Part shown: positions 14,194 to 22,644 of the stretch, piece by piece
Position numbering within the stretch: position 1 is the first letter of the stretch
How the letters are laid out: each line of letters opens with the position of its first letter
Source: a virus
DNA: 52,106 nt
Direction: 5' to 3' (one strand)
Virus record (IMG/VR): IMGVR_UViG_3300027741_003749
Coordinates: 1 to 52,106 of that record
Translations under genes and position numbers: made by a program
Notes under the pieces: generated by a model
Databases searched by the model: none
Told to the model about the DNA's origin: nothing
Seen by the model: the letters and a program-made list of their open reading frames with translations, nothing else

Positions 14194-15103
14194 TGCAATT
14201 AGGCCAACAAGTTTTGATGGTATTATTGGTCAATCTGATGTTGTGACCAGACTGAAGATCGTGGTTGCTGGTTGTAAAAACTCAGCGGGTGTGATGCCTC
14301 ATATTTTAATAGACGGCCCTCCGGGGCTTGGTAAAACCACTATAGCGAGTTCTATAGCCAATGAGCTTGGTGTAAACCTGTATACCGTCAACGGAGCATC
14401 TATTCGTAGTATCAAAAATATTCTTCCGTATATCATGGGCATTGCACCAAGATCCGTATTATTTATTGACGAAATACATAGGTTGCCTAAAATTGTAGAA
14501 GAATTTCTTTATCCTGTGATGGAAGATTTTGTTCTCAATATTACTGTCAAAGATGAAGAAGATAAGGATAAGCCAGAAACTATTGAGTTACCAATGTTCA
14601 CAATTGTTGGTGCAACAACTAGTGGTGGTTCATTAAGCCAGCCATTCTATGATAGATTTCAAATTAAAGAACATCTATCTTTCTATAGTGTGACTGAACT
14701 AGCTAAACTAGCAAGGTTGAACGCTGAAAAGCTTGGACTAAGTATTACAGACGATGATTTGGTAGAAATTGCAAAAAGAAGCAAAGGAACACCAAGAATT
14801 TTGAATGGTAGACTACAGTGGTATAGAAACTATACATCTTACTATCATGATCAAGAAGTAAATATTGACAATATTTTTAATAGTCAAGGCATAGACAAAG
14901 ACGGTCTTGATGTGTATGATAAGATGTATCTTAAGGTTTTAATAAAGTCTGGCGGTTCTGGCCTGGGTCTCAAAAGCATATCCGCATTAACAGGTATTGC
15001 TATTGATACTATTGAGAACAGTATTGAGCCTTATCTGGTACGAAAAGGGTTTGTGATTAGAACCCAAAAAGGAAGAGTCATAGGGACATATAAAAATGAA
15101 TGA
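14186..15103 (+). CDS. ruvB: RuvB-like Holliday-junction branch-migration ATPase
   Basis: A 305-residue AAA+ motor close to full-length RuvB. IDGPPGLGKTT is Walker A, LFIDEIHRL is Walker B, VGATTSGG is sensor 1, and PFYDRFQI holds the arginine finger. The C-terminal winged helix ends SIEPYLVRKGFVIRTQKGR. RuvB drives branch migration and replication-fork restart, usually with RuvA. Here the gene upstream supplies only a RuvA-tail-like domain. The ATG at 14186 follows TTGGAG and is preferred over the in-frame TTG at 14174. The next gene overlaps by eight bases. Confidence 0.9.
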   Translation: MSNAIRPTSFDGIIGQSDVVTRLKIVVAGCKNSAGVMPHILIDGPPGLGKTTIASSIANELGVNLYTVNGASIRSIKNILPYIMGIAPRSVLFIDEIHRLPKIVEEFLYPVMEDFVLNITVKDEEDKDKPETIELPMFTIVGATTSGGSLSQPFYDRFQIKEHLSFYSVTELAKLARLNAEKLGLSITDDDLVEIAKRSKGTPRILNGRLQWYRNYTSYYHDQEVNIDNIFNSQGIDKDGLDVYDKMYLKVLIKSGGSGLGLKSISALTGIAIDTIENSIEPYLVRKGFVIRTQKGRVIGTYKNE

Positions 15104-15428
15104 CATATCAATATCAATAAATATACCAACATTAATATTTTTTTCAATCACACTCCTAGCAATAGGGGTGTGTTTGTTTTTAATAGGCTATTTTATTGGT
15201 AAACAAAGTGTTATCGGTGTATCTAATGTTATCAACAATGTCAAACCAACTAGTTTTTTCAATGAGCAATCTAGTAAAAATAAACTATTAAGTATTGATG
15301 ATACTAAATATGTTGTTGATATTAAAACATCAGACATGGAAAAAAAATACGAATCTTTGGGTGATATTAAAAAATCTGAAGAAAATATAAGTAATTCTAT
15401 TAATAAGCTTAAAAATATGAAGAGGTGA
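15096..15428 (+). CDS. membrane-anchored protein next to an actin-like ATPase
   Basis: A 110-residue protein. Residues 10-33 (TLIFFSITLLAIGVCLFLIG) form one transmembrane helix with a short N-terminal side. A polar cytoplasmic stretch follows, ending in a Lys/Glu-rich coil (residues 78-108). It overlaps the RuvB stop and lies three bases upstream of the actin-like gene. Inferred: a membrane tether or adaptor for the filament protein or the motor. No family recognised. Confidence 0.65.
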   Translation: MNDISISINIPTLIFFSITLLAIGVCLFLIGYFIGKQSVIGVSNVINNVKPTSFFNEQSSKNKLLSIDDTKYVVDIKTSDMEKKYESLGDIKKSEENISNSINKLKNMKR

Positions 15429-15431
15429 ACT

Positions 15432-16433
15432 ATGGGAGTCGGATTAGATGTTGGTACAAGTTATATAGTTTTATCTAAAGAACATGGAAATAATATTACG
15501 TATAAAGATTTTAGGGATGCATTTTATATCATAAGACCAACCACTCCAGTAGCTACCAAAATGATTGAAAAAGGACTGAACGGAAAAATCTTCATAAAAG
15601 ATAATGATGGAGCATTTATATTACTAGGTAAAGACGCTATAGAAAAAGCTATTGAAAGAAATGATACGGCCAAAAGACCGATGCACAAGGGCGTTGTTTC
15701 GGCTAAAGAAAAGGATGCCAAGCGTATTCTTGCTTTTATTTTAAAAGAGGTCGCAGGAACCGCATCTGAGCCTAATGAGAAACTAGTGTTCTGTGTGCCA
15801 GCACAACCAGTTGACCAAGAAGATGAGGATTTTGATGTTGGATATCACGAAGATGTAGTCAAGACAATACTTGGTGAATGTGGATATGATGCTCGTTCTA
15901 TCAACGAAGCAGAAGCTCTTTGTTATGCTGAATTAGATACTGAGGACTATACTGGTATTGCAATTAGTTGTGGCGCAGGAATGACTAATGTTTGCGTTAT
16001 GTTAAACGGTGAGCCTACGGTGGTATTTAGCACAACCAAAAGTGGAGACTGGATTGATCGTATGAGTGCTGTGGCAACAGGAGAGCCGGATAGTGTTGTT
16101 CAAGCAGAGAAAGAGGGCGGCGGTTTTAAAATAGGAGAACCAACAGAGAATCCGGTTTTGGGCGCAGTGTCAGCTTATTATGAAAGATTAATTGATTATA
16201 CAACAAAACAACTATCTGCTGCATTAACTGGCCATAAATCTTTACCTAAATTTAAAGAGGCCTTAACAATAGTAGTAGCTGGTGGAACATCACAGGCTAA
16301 TGGATATATTGAAGAATTTACTAAAAAATTACAAGACAATAATTTTCCACTCAAAATTAAAGTAGTCAGACATGCTACGGACCCCTTACATGCAGTTGCT
16401 AAAGGTTGTTTAATAGCTGCGAAAGTACTTTGA
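15432..16433 (+). CDS. actin-like ATPase (ParM/Alp-type)
   Basis: A 333-residue member of the actin/Hsp70/MreB superfamily. The phosphate-1 loop is GLDVGTSYIVLS (residues 3-14), phosphate-2 is ISCGAGMTNVCVM (about 174-186) and the adenosine motif is VVAGGTSQANGY (about 283-294). Conserved aspartate and glycines are intact, so nucleotide binding is likely. Bacterial and phage relatives polymerise to segregate plasmids or move phage DNA. GAGGTG precedes the ATG. The membrane-anchor protein immediately upstream and the RuvB motor suggest DNA positioning or handling at the membrane. Confidence 0.8.
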   Translation: MGVGLDVGTSYIVLSKEHGNNITYKDFRDAFYIIRPTTPVATKMIEKGLNGKIFIKDNDGAFILLGKDAIEKAIERNDTAKRPMHKGVVSAKEKDAKRILAFILKEVAGTASEPNEKLVFCVPAQPVDQEDEDFDVGYHEDVVKTILGECGYDARSINEAEALCYAELDTEDYTGIAISCGAGMTNVCVMLNGEPTVVFSTTKSGDWIDRMSAVATGEPDSVVQAEKEGGGFKIGEPTENPVLGAVSAYYERLIDYTTKQLSAALTGHKSLPKFKEALTIVVAGGTSQANGYIEEFTKKLQDNNFPLKIKVVRHATDPLHAVAKGCLIAAKVL

Positions 16434-16738
16434 TGTTTAATTTTTTGAATAAACTAAGATATGCTACCAGATCATCAAAATGGACAGAAGTAAGGAAACA
16501 ACATCTAAAAGAGCATCCTTATTGTATAGCTTGCGGCAGAGACAAGAAGCTGGAAGTACATCATAAAATTCCCGTACATATTAGTCCAGAATTAGAACTA
16601 GATCCTTCAAATCTTGTAACTTTATGTTCTGATCCATGTCATCTTTTATTTGGTCATTTAATGAACTTTAAAAGCTATAATAAATCGGTCGTTGAGGACT
16701 GTACGGTGTATTTAAAAAAGGTGGTGGATAGACCCTAG
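16433..16738 (+). CDS. HNH endonuclease (small)
   Basis: A 101-residue HNH nuclease. CIACGRDKKLEVHHKIPVH and PSNLVTLCSDPCHLLFGH give a CxxC, the HH catalytic pair, the conserved Asn and a second zinc site. The ATG overlaps the stop of the actin-like gene (TGATG). Related short HNH enzymes act as nicking enzymes in packaging or as homing genes; there is no terminase nearby here. Third HNH gene in the window. Confidence 0.85.
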   Translation: MFNFLNKLRYATRSSKWTEVRKQHLKEHPYCIACGRDKKLEVHHKIPVHISPELELDPSNLVTLCSDPCHLLFGHLMNFKSYNKSVVEDCTVYLKKVVDRP

Positions 16739-16760
16739 ACTTTTGCCCAAAGGAGTGATA

Positions 16761-17519
16761 ATGAAAATACTCTCTTTAATATTGGGCATTTATATCTTTA
16801 TGTTTTCTGTTTTTGGTGGGACTATTGATCCGCAAACGCCAGACTCCAAGTATCTAGAATATGGAGCAAAATTTAATCATGTTGTTAAATTGTGTTGTTT
16901 TGATGGTAAAGGGTTCTCTTGTGGATCAGCGGTTGTAATATCTCCTCACTGGATTATAACCGCAGCTCACGTTGTTGAAAATTGTGAATCATGGAAGGTA
17001 ACTTCGGGGGATAAAGAGTATAATCTATCTAAAATAATTATTAATCCTAATTATAATACCCATATTTTTGGAGAATCAGACATAGCATTAGGTTACAGCA
17101 CGGAGTCAATTGAGATAAATTATTATCCTCCATTATATGAAAAACAAAATGAAGTAGGTAAATTATGTTGTATGGCGGGCTGGGGGTTAACTGGAAATTT
17201 TAATACTGGAACTAATATATCAGACGGTAAAATACGTGCCGGATCAAATTTTATAGACAGAATAGAGAAAAAGGTATTAGTCTGTTCTCCCTCTAGAAGA
17301 AATGATAAATTTACAGAATTAGAGTATCTTATATGTAGTGGAGATAGTGGTGGAGGTTTATTTATTGAAGGGAAGTTAGCTGGTATAAATTCTTCTGTTT
17401 TGGGGTATGATGGAAAGCCTAACTCTACTTACGGTGATGAAAGTTGTCATACCAGAATTAGTCTTTATGTTGACTGGTTAAAACAAACCATGGAGGAACA
17501 TAGTGAAGAAAAAAAATAA
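16761..17519 (+). CDS. secreted trypsin-like serine protease
   Basis: A 252-residue chymotrypsin-fold (S1) protease. Residues 1-20 are a hydrophobic signal peptide. The catalytic triad is visible: His70 in ITAAHVV, Asp107 in SDIALG, and Ser196 in SGDSGGGLF. Cysteine pairs around C54/C75 and C175/C192 fit disulphides, so the enzyme likely works outside the cytoplasm. AAAGGAG precedes the ATG at 16761; the earlier in-frame TTG is not used. S1 proteases are rare in phages. It is followed directly by a subtilisin, forming a protease pair. Confidence 0.88.
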   Translation: MKILSLILGIYIFMFSVFGGTIDPQTPDSKYLEYGAKFNHVVKLCCFDGKGFSCGSAVVISPHWIITAAHVVENCESWKVTSGDKEYNLSKIIINPNYNTHIFGESDIALGYSTESIEINYYPPLYEKQNEVGKLCCMAGWGLTGNFNTGTNISDGKIRAGSNFIDRIEKKVLVCSPSRRNDKFTELEYLICSGDSGGGLFIEGKLAGINSSVLGYDGKPNSTYGDESCHTRISLYVDWLKQTMEEHSEEKK

Positions 17520-18420
17520 CTGTAGTTTATTACCATATATTAGAGAAGACGTATATGGACTATCTCCTAAAGACCCACAAGTTTTAGGATGGGAATTAAA
17601 AACATTTGATATTCAATCTCAGTGGAAATGCTCAAAAGGAGAAGGAGTAAGAATTGCTATTATAGATACAGGATGTGATTTGGATCATCCAGATATTAAA
17701 GATAATATTTTACAGGGTATGAATTTTGTAGAGCCAGGAAAAGACCCTATCGACAGAGCTGGTCATGGAACACATACTGCTGGCACAATAGCAGCATCAG
17801 ATAATGGGCTTGGTATGGTTGGAGTGGCTCCAGAAGCCAAAATAATACCTATTAAATCATTAAACGATAAAGGGAACGGCAATCTAAATGATGTAGTTAA
17901 TGGAATAATATGGGCTGCAGATAATAGCGCAGATTTTATATCTATGTCTTTGGGATCTCCACAAAATTCGAAAATGATAGAAGAAGCAGTCAGGTATGCT
18001 GTTTCTAAAAATGTTATTATGTTTTGTGCTGCTGGTAATTCAGGGCCAGATTCAGAAATAATGTATCCAGCAAGATATGAAGAGACCATAAGTACAGCAG
18101 CAATAGACGAAAATCTAAACCGTACAGGTTTTAGTTGTAGTGGAGAGTCTCTTGATTTTCTAGCTCCTGGTCACAATATTTTAAGTTGCGTACCAAATGA
18201 CTCGTATGCTTTAATGAGTGGAACCAGTATGAGTAGCCCATTCGTAGTAGGGTGCGCTGCTTTATTGCTGGCATATAACAGAAGAACAAACCGATATAAA
18301 CTAGAAAATAAAGATGACTATTTAAAAGTTTTGGGATCTATGTGCAGAGACATATCTGATAATAAATTTAAATCAAAAAAATATCAGGGTTATGGGATTT
18401 TAAATCCTAAAATTTGTTAG
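17503..18420 (+). CDS. intracellular-type subtilisin (S8 protease)
   Basis: A 305-residue subtilisin with triad Asp55 (AIIDTGCD), His88 (GHGTHTAG) and Ser242 (SGTSMSSP), and oxyanion Asn in AAGNSGP. There is no signal peptide and no long propeptide. The N-terminus reads SLLPYI, matching the LIPY-type autoinhibitory motif of Bacillus intracellular subtilisins. Translation starts at a GTG after GGAGG and overlaps the trypsin-like gene by 17 bases. Likely cuts host or phage proteins in the cytoplasm, perhaps including its neighbour. The end overlaps the opposite-strand gene. Confidence 0.88.
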   Translation: MKKKNNCSLLPYIREDVYGLSPKDPQVLGWELKTFDIQSQWKCSKGEGVRIAIIDTGCDLDHPDIKDNILQGMNFVEPGKDPIDRAGHGTHTAGTIAASDNGLGMVGVAPEAKIIPIKSLNDKGNGNLNDVVNGIIWAADNSADFISMSLGSPQNSKMIEEAVRYAVSKNVIMFCAAGNSGPDSEIMYPARYEETISTAAIDENLNRTGFSCSGESLDFLAPGHNILSCVPNDSYALMSGTSMSSPFVVGCAALLLAYNRRTNRYKLENKDDYLKVLGSMCRDISDNKFKSKKYQGYGILNPKIC

Positions 18421-18718
18421 GAGCAAATGCTGGAGGACTATTATATAGTTCTGGAAATAATTTTTTAGCTTTTTTAAGCTCTTGTAGTTGTCTTTGTTGT
18501 AATTCAAATAATCCAGGGTACTGGTTTCTATTAAATCTGTTATCTGGTAAAACTTCGAAATCATTACGCAAAGCGAACCCTGGGTAATAATATCTTGTAT
18601 CAAAAGGATTGGGACCTAAAAATCCGTAAACCTGATTCTGTTGATTTGGAATATTGTATTGACAATAAGCTACCGAAGTAGTCAAGAATATCGATAGAGT
18701 CAGCAAAAGTTTATACAT
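18407..18718 (-). CDS. small exported protein (103 aa)
   Basis: A minus-strand protein of 103 residues with a clear signal peptide (LLLTLSIFLTTSVAYC, residues 4-19) and a mature part rich in Asn, Gln, Tyr, Pro and Phe, ending in a helix (LQQRQLQELKKAKKLF). It is the last gene of the minus-strand transcript and has its own promoter 38 bases upstream of its start. It converges on and overlaps the subtilisin gene by 14 bases. Possibly secreted to the periplasm or surface; function unknown. Confidence 0.6.
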   Translation of the reverse strand: MYKLLLTLSIFLTTSVAYCQYNIPNQQNQVYGFLGPNPFDTRYYYPGFALRNDFEVLPDNRFNRNQYPGLFELQQRQLQELKKAKKLFPELYNSPPAFAPNKF

Positions 18719-18755
18719 CGTAGTGTTTCTAGTATGTGGGTTAGTCTCTATCTAG

Positions 18756-18784
18756 AGTATACTTGATGATGAGAATGTGGTCAA
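18756..18784 (-). promoter_or_regulatory. sigma70-like promoter, minus strand
   Basis: On the minus strand TTGACC (18784-18779), a 17-base spacer and TATACT (18761-18756). It lies between the end of the upstream minus-strand GT gene and the exported-protein gene and drives only the latter. Confidence 0.7.
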
Positions 18785-18798
18785 AAAAATTTTTAAGA

Positions 18799-19776
18799 TT
18801 ATGTATTCCATTCATCAGTATTGAGTAACTTTAGTGTGTGTTCAATTCCATTAAGTCCGTGAATGTAATTTAAATAATACTCTCTTGCGTTATTGCTAAT
18901 GAATTGTAAAAAGTCTATATCATTTTTTACTTGTAAAAATTTTTGTTCTATAAGCCTAGAGTGTTCTTTGGTTGCATTTAATTCCATTTTATGCTCGATT
19001 GGAGGCTGTACTGCTATATAATGAAAATTAGGTATTAAATTAGGACTCATTTCATTAACATACTCAAATCTCAACATTGGAATACCCATAGCCATATACT
19101 CTATATCTCTATAGCACAACTGTGCAGATCCAGCACAAGAAAAACCTACTTTATATTTTATAGCTTCATTTGAATAGTTTTCAAAATTACCAATAGAACC
19201 TCCTCCATAAAATAAATCTCTATTAAAGTATTTTATCATAGGTCTATGTTCAAGACCAGAACCTCTAAAATAAAACTTATCAATTAATTGAGAAATTTTT
19301 TGTCGTTTATGATACAATTCATCTAGATCATATAAATTTGACGGAAAATAAATCCAAGGACTATAGATGGAATCTATTACTTTATTGTAGCAGTGGTGTT
19401 GGATGGATTTTCTATTAAACTGAGAAAGAAGAATTCTACTTATGTATTTTTGTGCTACTTCATTATTAAAAAGACCAAGATTAGCATCTGTAAAATAATC
19501 ACTAACAGATAGTATTTTTAATTGTTTAGTATCATAATTCTCTAAAATCATTTCACATTCTAGCATCAGAGTAGAATGAGAAATATTCATATTATGTTCA
19601 TCATATAAAAGTTTTATTGGATATCTATTTTTATGACAATCAATAAAATACCTATTCTCAATAATATCAAATTTATCTTTTAAAGTTTCTACTAATTGAT
19701 CAAAAAAAATATTGTAATATCTGTATTTTTTAGTGCTAAAATTTGTAGGATTATGTATTATAATTTTTGCTGTCAT
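18799..19776 (-). CDS. glycosyltransferase, GT-B-like (putative)
   Basis: A 325-residue protein with no signal peptide. The C-terminal part has GFSCAGSAQLCYRDIEYMA then GIPMLRFEY, the pattern of the donor-binding helix in GT-B enzymes such as exostosin/GT90 relatives (a conserved Gly/Ser patch, then E..A.G.P). The N-terminal half resembles a Rossmann-like acceptor domain. It overlaps the carbamoyltransferase gene by four bases on the same transcript, so both probably act on one glycan. Donor and acceptor unknown. Confidence 0.6.
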   Translation of the reverse strand: MTAKIIIHNPTNFSTKKYRYYNIFFDQLVETLKDKFDIIENRYFIDCHKNRYPIKLLYDEHNMNISHSTLMLECEMILENYDTKQLKILSVSDYFTDANLGLFNNEVAQKYISRILLSQFNRKSIQHHCYNKVIDSIYSPWIYFPSNLYDLDELYHKRQKISQLIDKFYFRGSGLEHRPMIKYFNRDLFYGGGSIGNFENYSNEAIKYKVGFSCAGSAQLCYRDIEYMAMGIPMLRFEYVNEMSPNLIPNFHYIAVQPPIEHKMELNATKEHSRLIEQKFLQVKNDIDFLQFISNNAREYYLNYIHGLNGIEHTLKLLNTDEWNT

Positions 19777-21350
19777 AGTTTATATACAATAAATTGATCA
19801 GTAAAAATATTGTCAAGTCCTGAGTTTTCTAGCATATACAAAGCATCTTTATACGTATTGATTAGAGGTTTACCATTCACGTTAAAAGAAGTATTCAGTA
19901 ATACCCCTATCCCTGATTCTTTTTCAAATTCTGTTAATAGATCGTACAGAAAAGGATTTTGTTCTCTAGTTACTGTTTGGAGTCTGGCAGTACCGTCTAT
20001 ATGAGTAATAGAGACAAGAGGTTCTTTGAATTCTGGTCGCACATTAGCATAAAAACTCATGAATCTACTTTCTCCGTCAAATTCAAAATACTTATTAGCG
20101 TCTTCTAATCTGACAACTGGAGCAAATGGTCTAAACCATTCTCTTTTTTTAACTTTCTCATTAAGAATATCTTTCATATTAGGGATAGAAGGATTGCACA
20201 GTATGCTTCTATTACCAAGTGCTCTAGGGCCATGTTCTGAGTTTCCAGTTATTGTTCCTGTTATATTTCCATTTTTTAGTAGTTTTGCAGCTTTTTCATG
20301 GGAATATATTTCAGAATGTTTATTCTCTATAATTTCATATATCATATATGGATCTAAAATAGGTAAGCCGGAATATGTAACATCTATTTGATTTGAAGGT
20401 TTTTCATAATCTAATAACATACCAATTGCCAAACCACAATCATTTGAATTTGGTGCGACAAAGACTTCTCTTTTAAAGATTTTTTTTGTTTTAGTATTAC
20501 ATATAACATTCAGTGCGCATCCACCAGTTAAGCATATGGGGAGATTTGGGTATGCATTAATTATAGGAGTTATTAGCTCAAAAAATACCTCTTCAAATGC
20601 TGCTTGAGATGTTGCTGCTATATCTAAAGCTATGTCTCCTTCAAGCCTATTTGATGTGGTGAATATTATTCCAATTTTAGAGCCAACTAGCCCATTAATT
20701 TTTGCTAAATAATCACCTCCATGTGGTTTACTATAATAGTAGTCTTTAAAATATGGGAGCCATTCATTTTTAACTTTTCCATATCCGCAAAGACCCATAA
20801 GCTTACCAGAATAAACTAAGTTTCCCATACCCAATTCAGATTCAAATTTAATTTCTTTTAAGAAATGACCAAAAGACATATAAGCAAATCCAAAATCTAT
20901 TTCAATTCGTTTGATATTTTTTACGCTATTTTCTCTGGTCGCATGGAAAATATTAAAAAATCCATCACTACCACCACCATCGTAACTAATAACTATAGCC
21001 TCTCGAAAATTAGATTGATAAAATGTTCCAGCTGCATGAGCATGATGATGTAAAGAATTGATTCTGTTCTTTGCGTTTATAAATTTTTCATAATGTAAAT
21101 ATTCTTCTCCATATATCACATCGGTATTCGAGTATATTACTGTATCAAACTCTAAACTGATATTGAAATTAGTATGAATATAATTAAGCATTTCCTGTAA
21201 AATAAATTTATTATGATTACATAATAGATATTGAGTCAATCCAAAATTTTTCTTATTAATAAATCTTTCTATTTCTATAACATGATATCTATCTTTGCTT
21301 TTGAATGCAATTCCGCCATTATGCGAACCGTATATTCCAATATTATTCAT
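19773..21350 (-). CDS. NodU/CmcH-family carbamoyltransferase
   Basis: About 525 residues from the ATG at 21350. The N-terminal YrdC-Kae1-like half shows LHHHAHAAGTF (metal-binding histidines) and SYDGGGSDG. The C-terminal domain has NSEHGPRALGNRS and a GVLLNTSFN motif, as in TobZ, CmcH and NodU, which carbamoylate sugars or cephems using carbamoyl phosphate and ATP. The start is chosen one base after the upstream gene's stop; a longer in-frame start would overlap that gene. Inferred role: adding an O-carbamoyl group to a sugar made by the neighbouring GTs. Confidence 0.9.
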   Translation of the reverse strand: MNNIGIYGSHNGGIAFKSKDRYHVIEIERFINKKNFGLTQYLLCNHNKFILQEMLNYIHTNFNISLEFDTVIYSNTDVIYGEEYLHYEKFINAKNRINSLHHHAHAAGTFYQSNFREAIVISYDGGGSDGFFNIFHATRENSVKNIKRIEIDFGFAYMSFGHFLKEIKFESELGMGNLVYSGKLMGLCGYGKVKNEWLPYFKDYYYSKPHGGDYLAKINGLVGSKIGIIFTTSNRLEGDIALDIAATSQAAFEEVFFELITPIINAYPNLPICLTGGCALNVICNTKTKKIFKREVFVAPNSNDCGLAIGMLLDYEKPSNQIDVTYSGLPILDPYMIYEIIENKHSEIYSHEKAAKLLKNGNITGTITGNSEHGPRALGNRSILCNPSIPNMKDILNEKVKKREWFRPFAPVVRLEDANKYFEFDGESRFMSFYANVRPEFKEPLVSITHIDGTARLQTVTREQNPFLYDLLTEFEKESGIGVLLNTSFNVNGKPLINTYKDALYMLENSGLDNIFTDQFIVYKL

Positions 21351-21351
21351 T

Positions 21352-22644
21352 TTATAGGTATCCGATAATAGGGGCAGCCCAGCCTTTTGATACACTATGC
21401 GGCCAGACTATCCAGCTTTTTGGTTTCTCTTGAGTTTGAAATTCTCTCCAAATCTTACAATATCCATCAGGATCATTTTTGAGTCTTTTAATTTCTTCAA
21501 TATCGGCATCCAACCTAAATATATCTTTATCTTCTTTATCTCTGAAAGCAACAGCCCAAAAGGTATAGTCGTTTTCAGGAACTTGTCCATACTGAATATC
21601 TATGCAGTGTTTGAAGATATGAAGTAGGCTCTTATCAAATTCTTCATCCGAAATATTTTTATTTAATGGATCTGGCGGAGATCTATTGTCTTTAACTCTT
21701 TGTTGAATAGCCCGTTTTGAAAAACAAAGACCAGAATATATTTCATAGTCTTTTAATGATCTTTTGTCTCCAAAACCATATGGTCCAAAATCGATATCTC
21801 TTTTTTCACCATCCATTTCAAAAAGTTTTCTATTTCTATTATGTGCATTAGAATTTTTTTCAGCCCATTTGCTATCATCGTCCCATTGTTTTGTTCTTCC
21901 TTTTCTTGTATATTCATGCCAACAATAAATTTTATTAGGATGAAATAGGTCATATCCATGGGTATATGCGCGTACTGCTATACTGATTTCTTCACCATGA
22001 AAATAATAATTAGGATCATGTTGAACTTCTTTGGCAAATTCACCAACAGTAAAAGCGAAGTGAGCGCTATAAAATCTAGCGGGTAATGGTTTTGTTTTGT
22101 CGTCCCACTCATCAAATGTTGCAGGAAGGAAAAAGACTGCTCCTTCTGGTATAAATCTATCAAAATTCATTTTCCATGGAACATTAACACGCAAAGCTGG
22201 ATCGTTATCCGGATCAAAACTAGGAATATAGCTTGTGAGCAATGGTTTGGGGTAGCCTTCTTTTTGCAAATCCTCAATAGTCTGTATCAAATCAATATCC
22301 CAATTCTGAGCAAATCTATGATGGCTATCTAATTGTAGGGTATATTTTTCATTTTTGTATAGTTGTTGGACTAAATTTCTCGCCCAACAAACACCTTTAC
22401 TTTGTTTGTAATCAATATCAATTATACGAAACCTATCATCGTTTCTGTAGTCATCCAGATTGTCCCATAAGTCATCTTTACAGTGTTGCCAACACACACC
22501 TATTCTTAAATTTTTAGGATATTTAGCCTTATCCAGCATGTCCTTTAATGTTAAAACTAGCTGCGGATCTCTATAAGAAGCGATTTGCACAAAAATTGTA
22601 TTGTCATTCTTTATTTTAGTTTTCTTTTCTTTCTTTTGCTTCAT
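21352..22644 (-). CDS. GlcNAc-transferase-like glycosyltransferase (Skp1 GT family)
   Basis: A 430-residue GT-A enzyme. Its beginning (IFVQIASYRDPQL), the GVCWARNLVQ segment, LQLDSHHRF (the DxD-equivalent metal site) and YYFHGEEISIAVR belong to the GlcNAc family that includes Dictyostelium Skp1 prolyl-hydroxyl GlcNAc-transferase and bacterial relatives. In the bacterial members the acceptor is a protein or polysaccharide. The first twelve residues are Lys-rich. The gene overlaps the preceding HtrL fusion by 29 bases and is separated by one base from the carbamoyltransferase. Confidence 0.85.
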   Translation of the reverse strand: MKQKKEKKTKIKNDNTIFVQIASYRDPQLVLTLKDMLDKAKYPKNLRIGVCWQHCKDDLWDNLDDYRNDDRFRIIDIDYKQSKGVCWARNLVQQLYKNEKYTLQLDSHHRFAQNWDIDLIQTIEDLQKEGYPKPLLTSYIPSFDPDNDPALRVNVPWKMNFDRFIPEGAVFFLPATFDEWDDKTKPLPARFYSAHFAFTVGEFAKEVQHDPNYYFHGEEISIAVRAYTHGYDLFHPNKIYCWHEYTRKGRTKQWDDDSKWAEKNSNAHNRNRKLFEMDGEKRDIDFGPYGFGDKRSLKDYEIYSGLCFSKRAIQQRVKDNRSPPDPLNKNISDEEFDKSLLHIFKHCIDIQYGQVPENDYTFWAVAFRDKEDKDIFRLDADIEEIKRLKNDPDGYCKIWREFQTQEKPKSWIVWPHSVSKGWAAPIIGYL

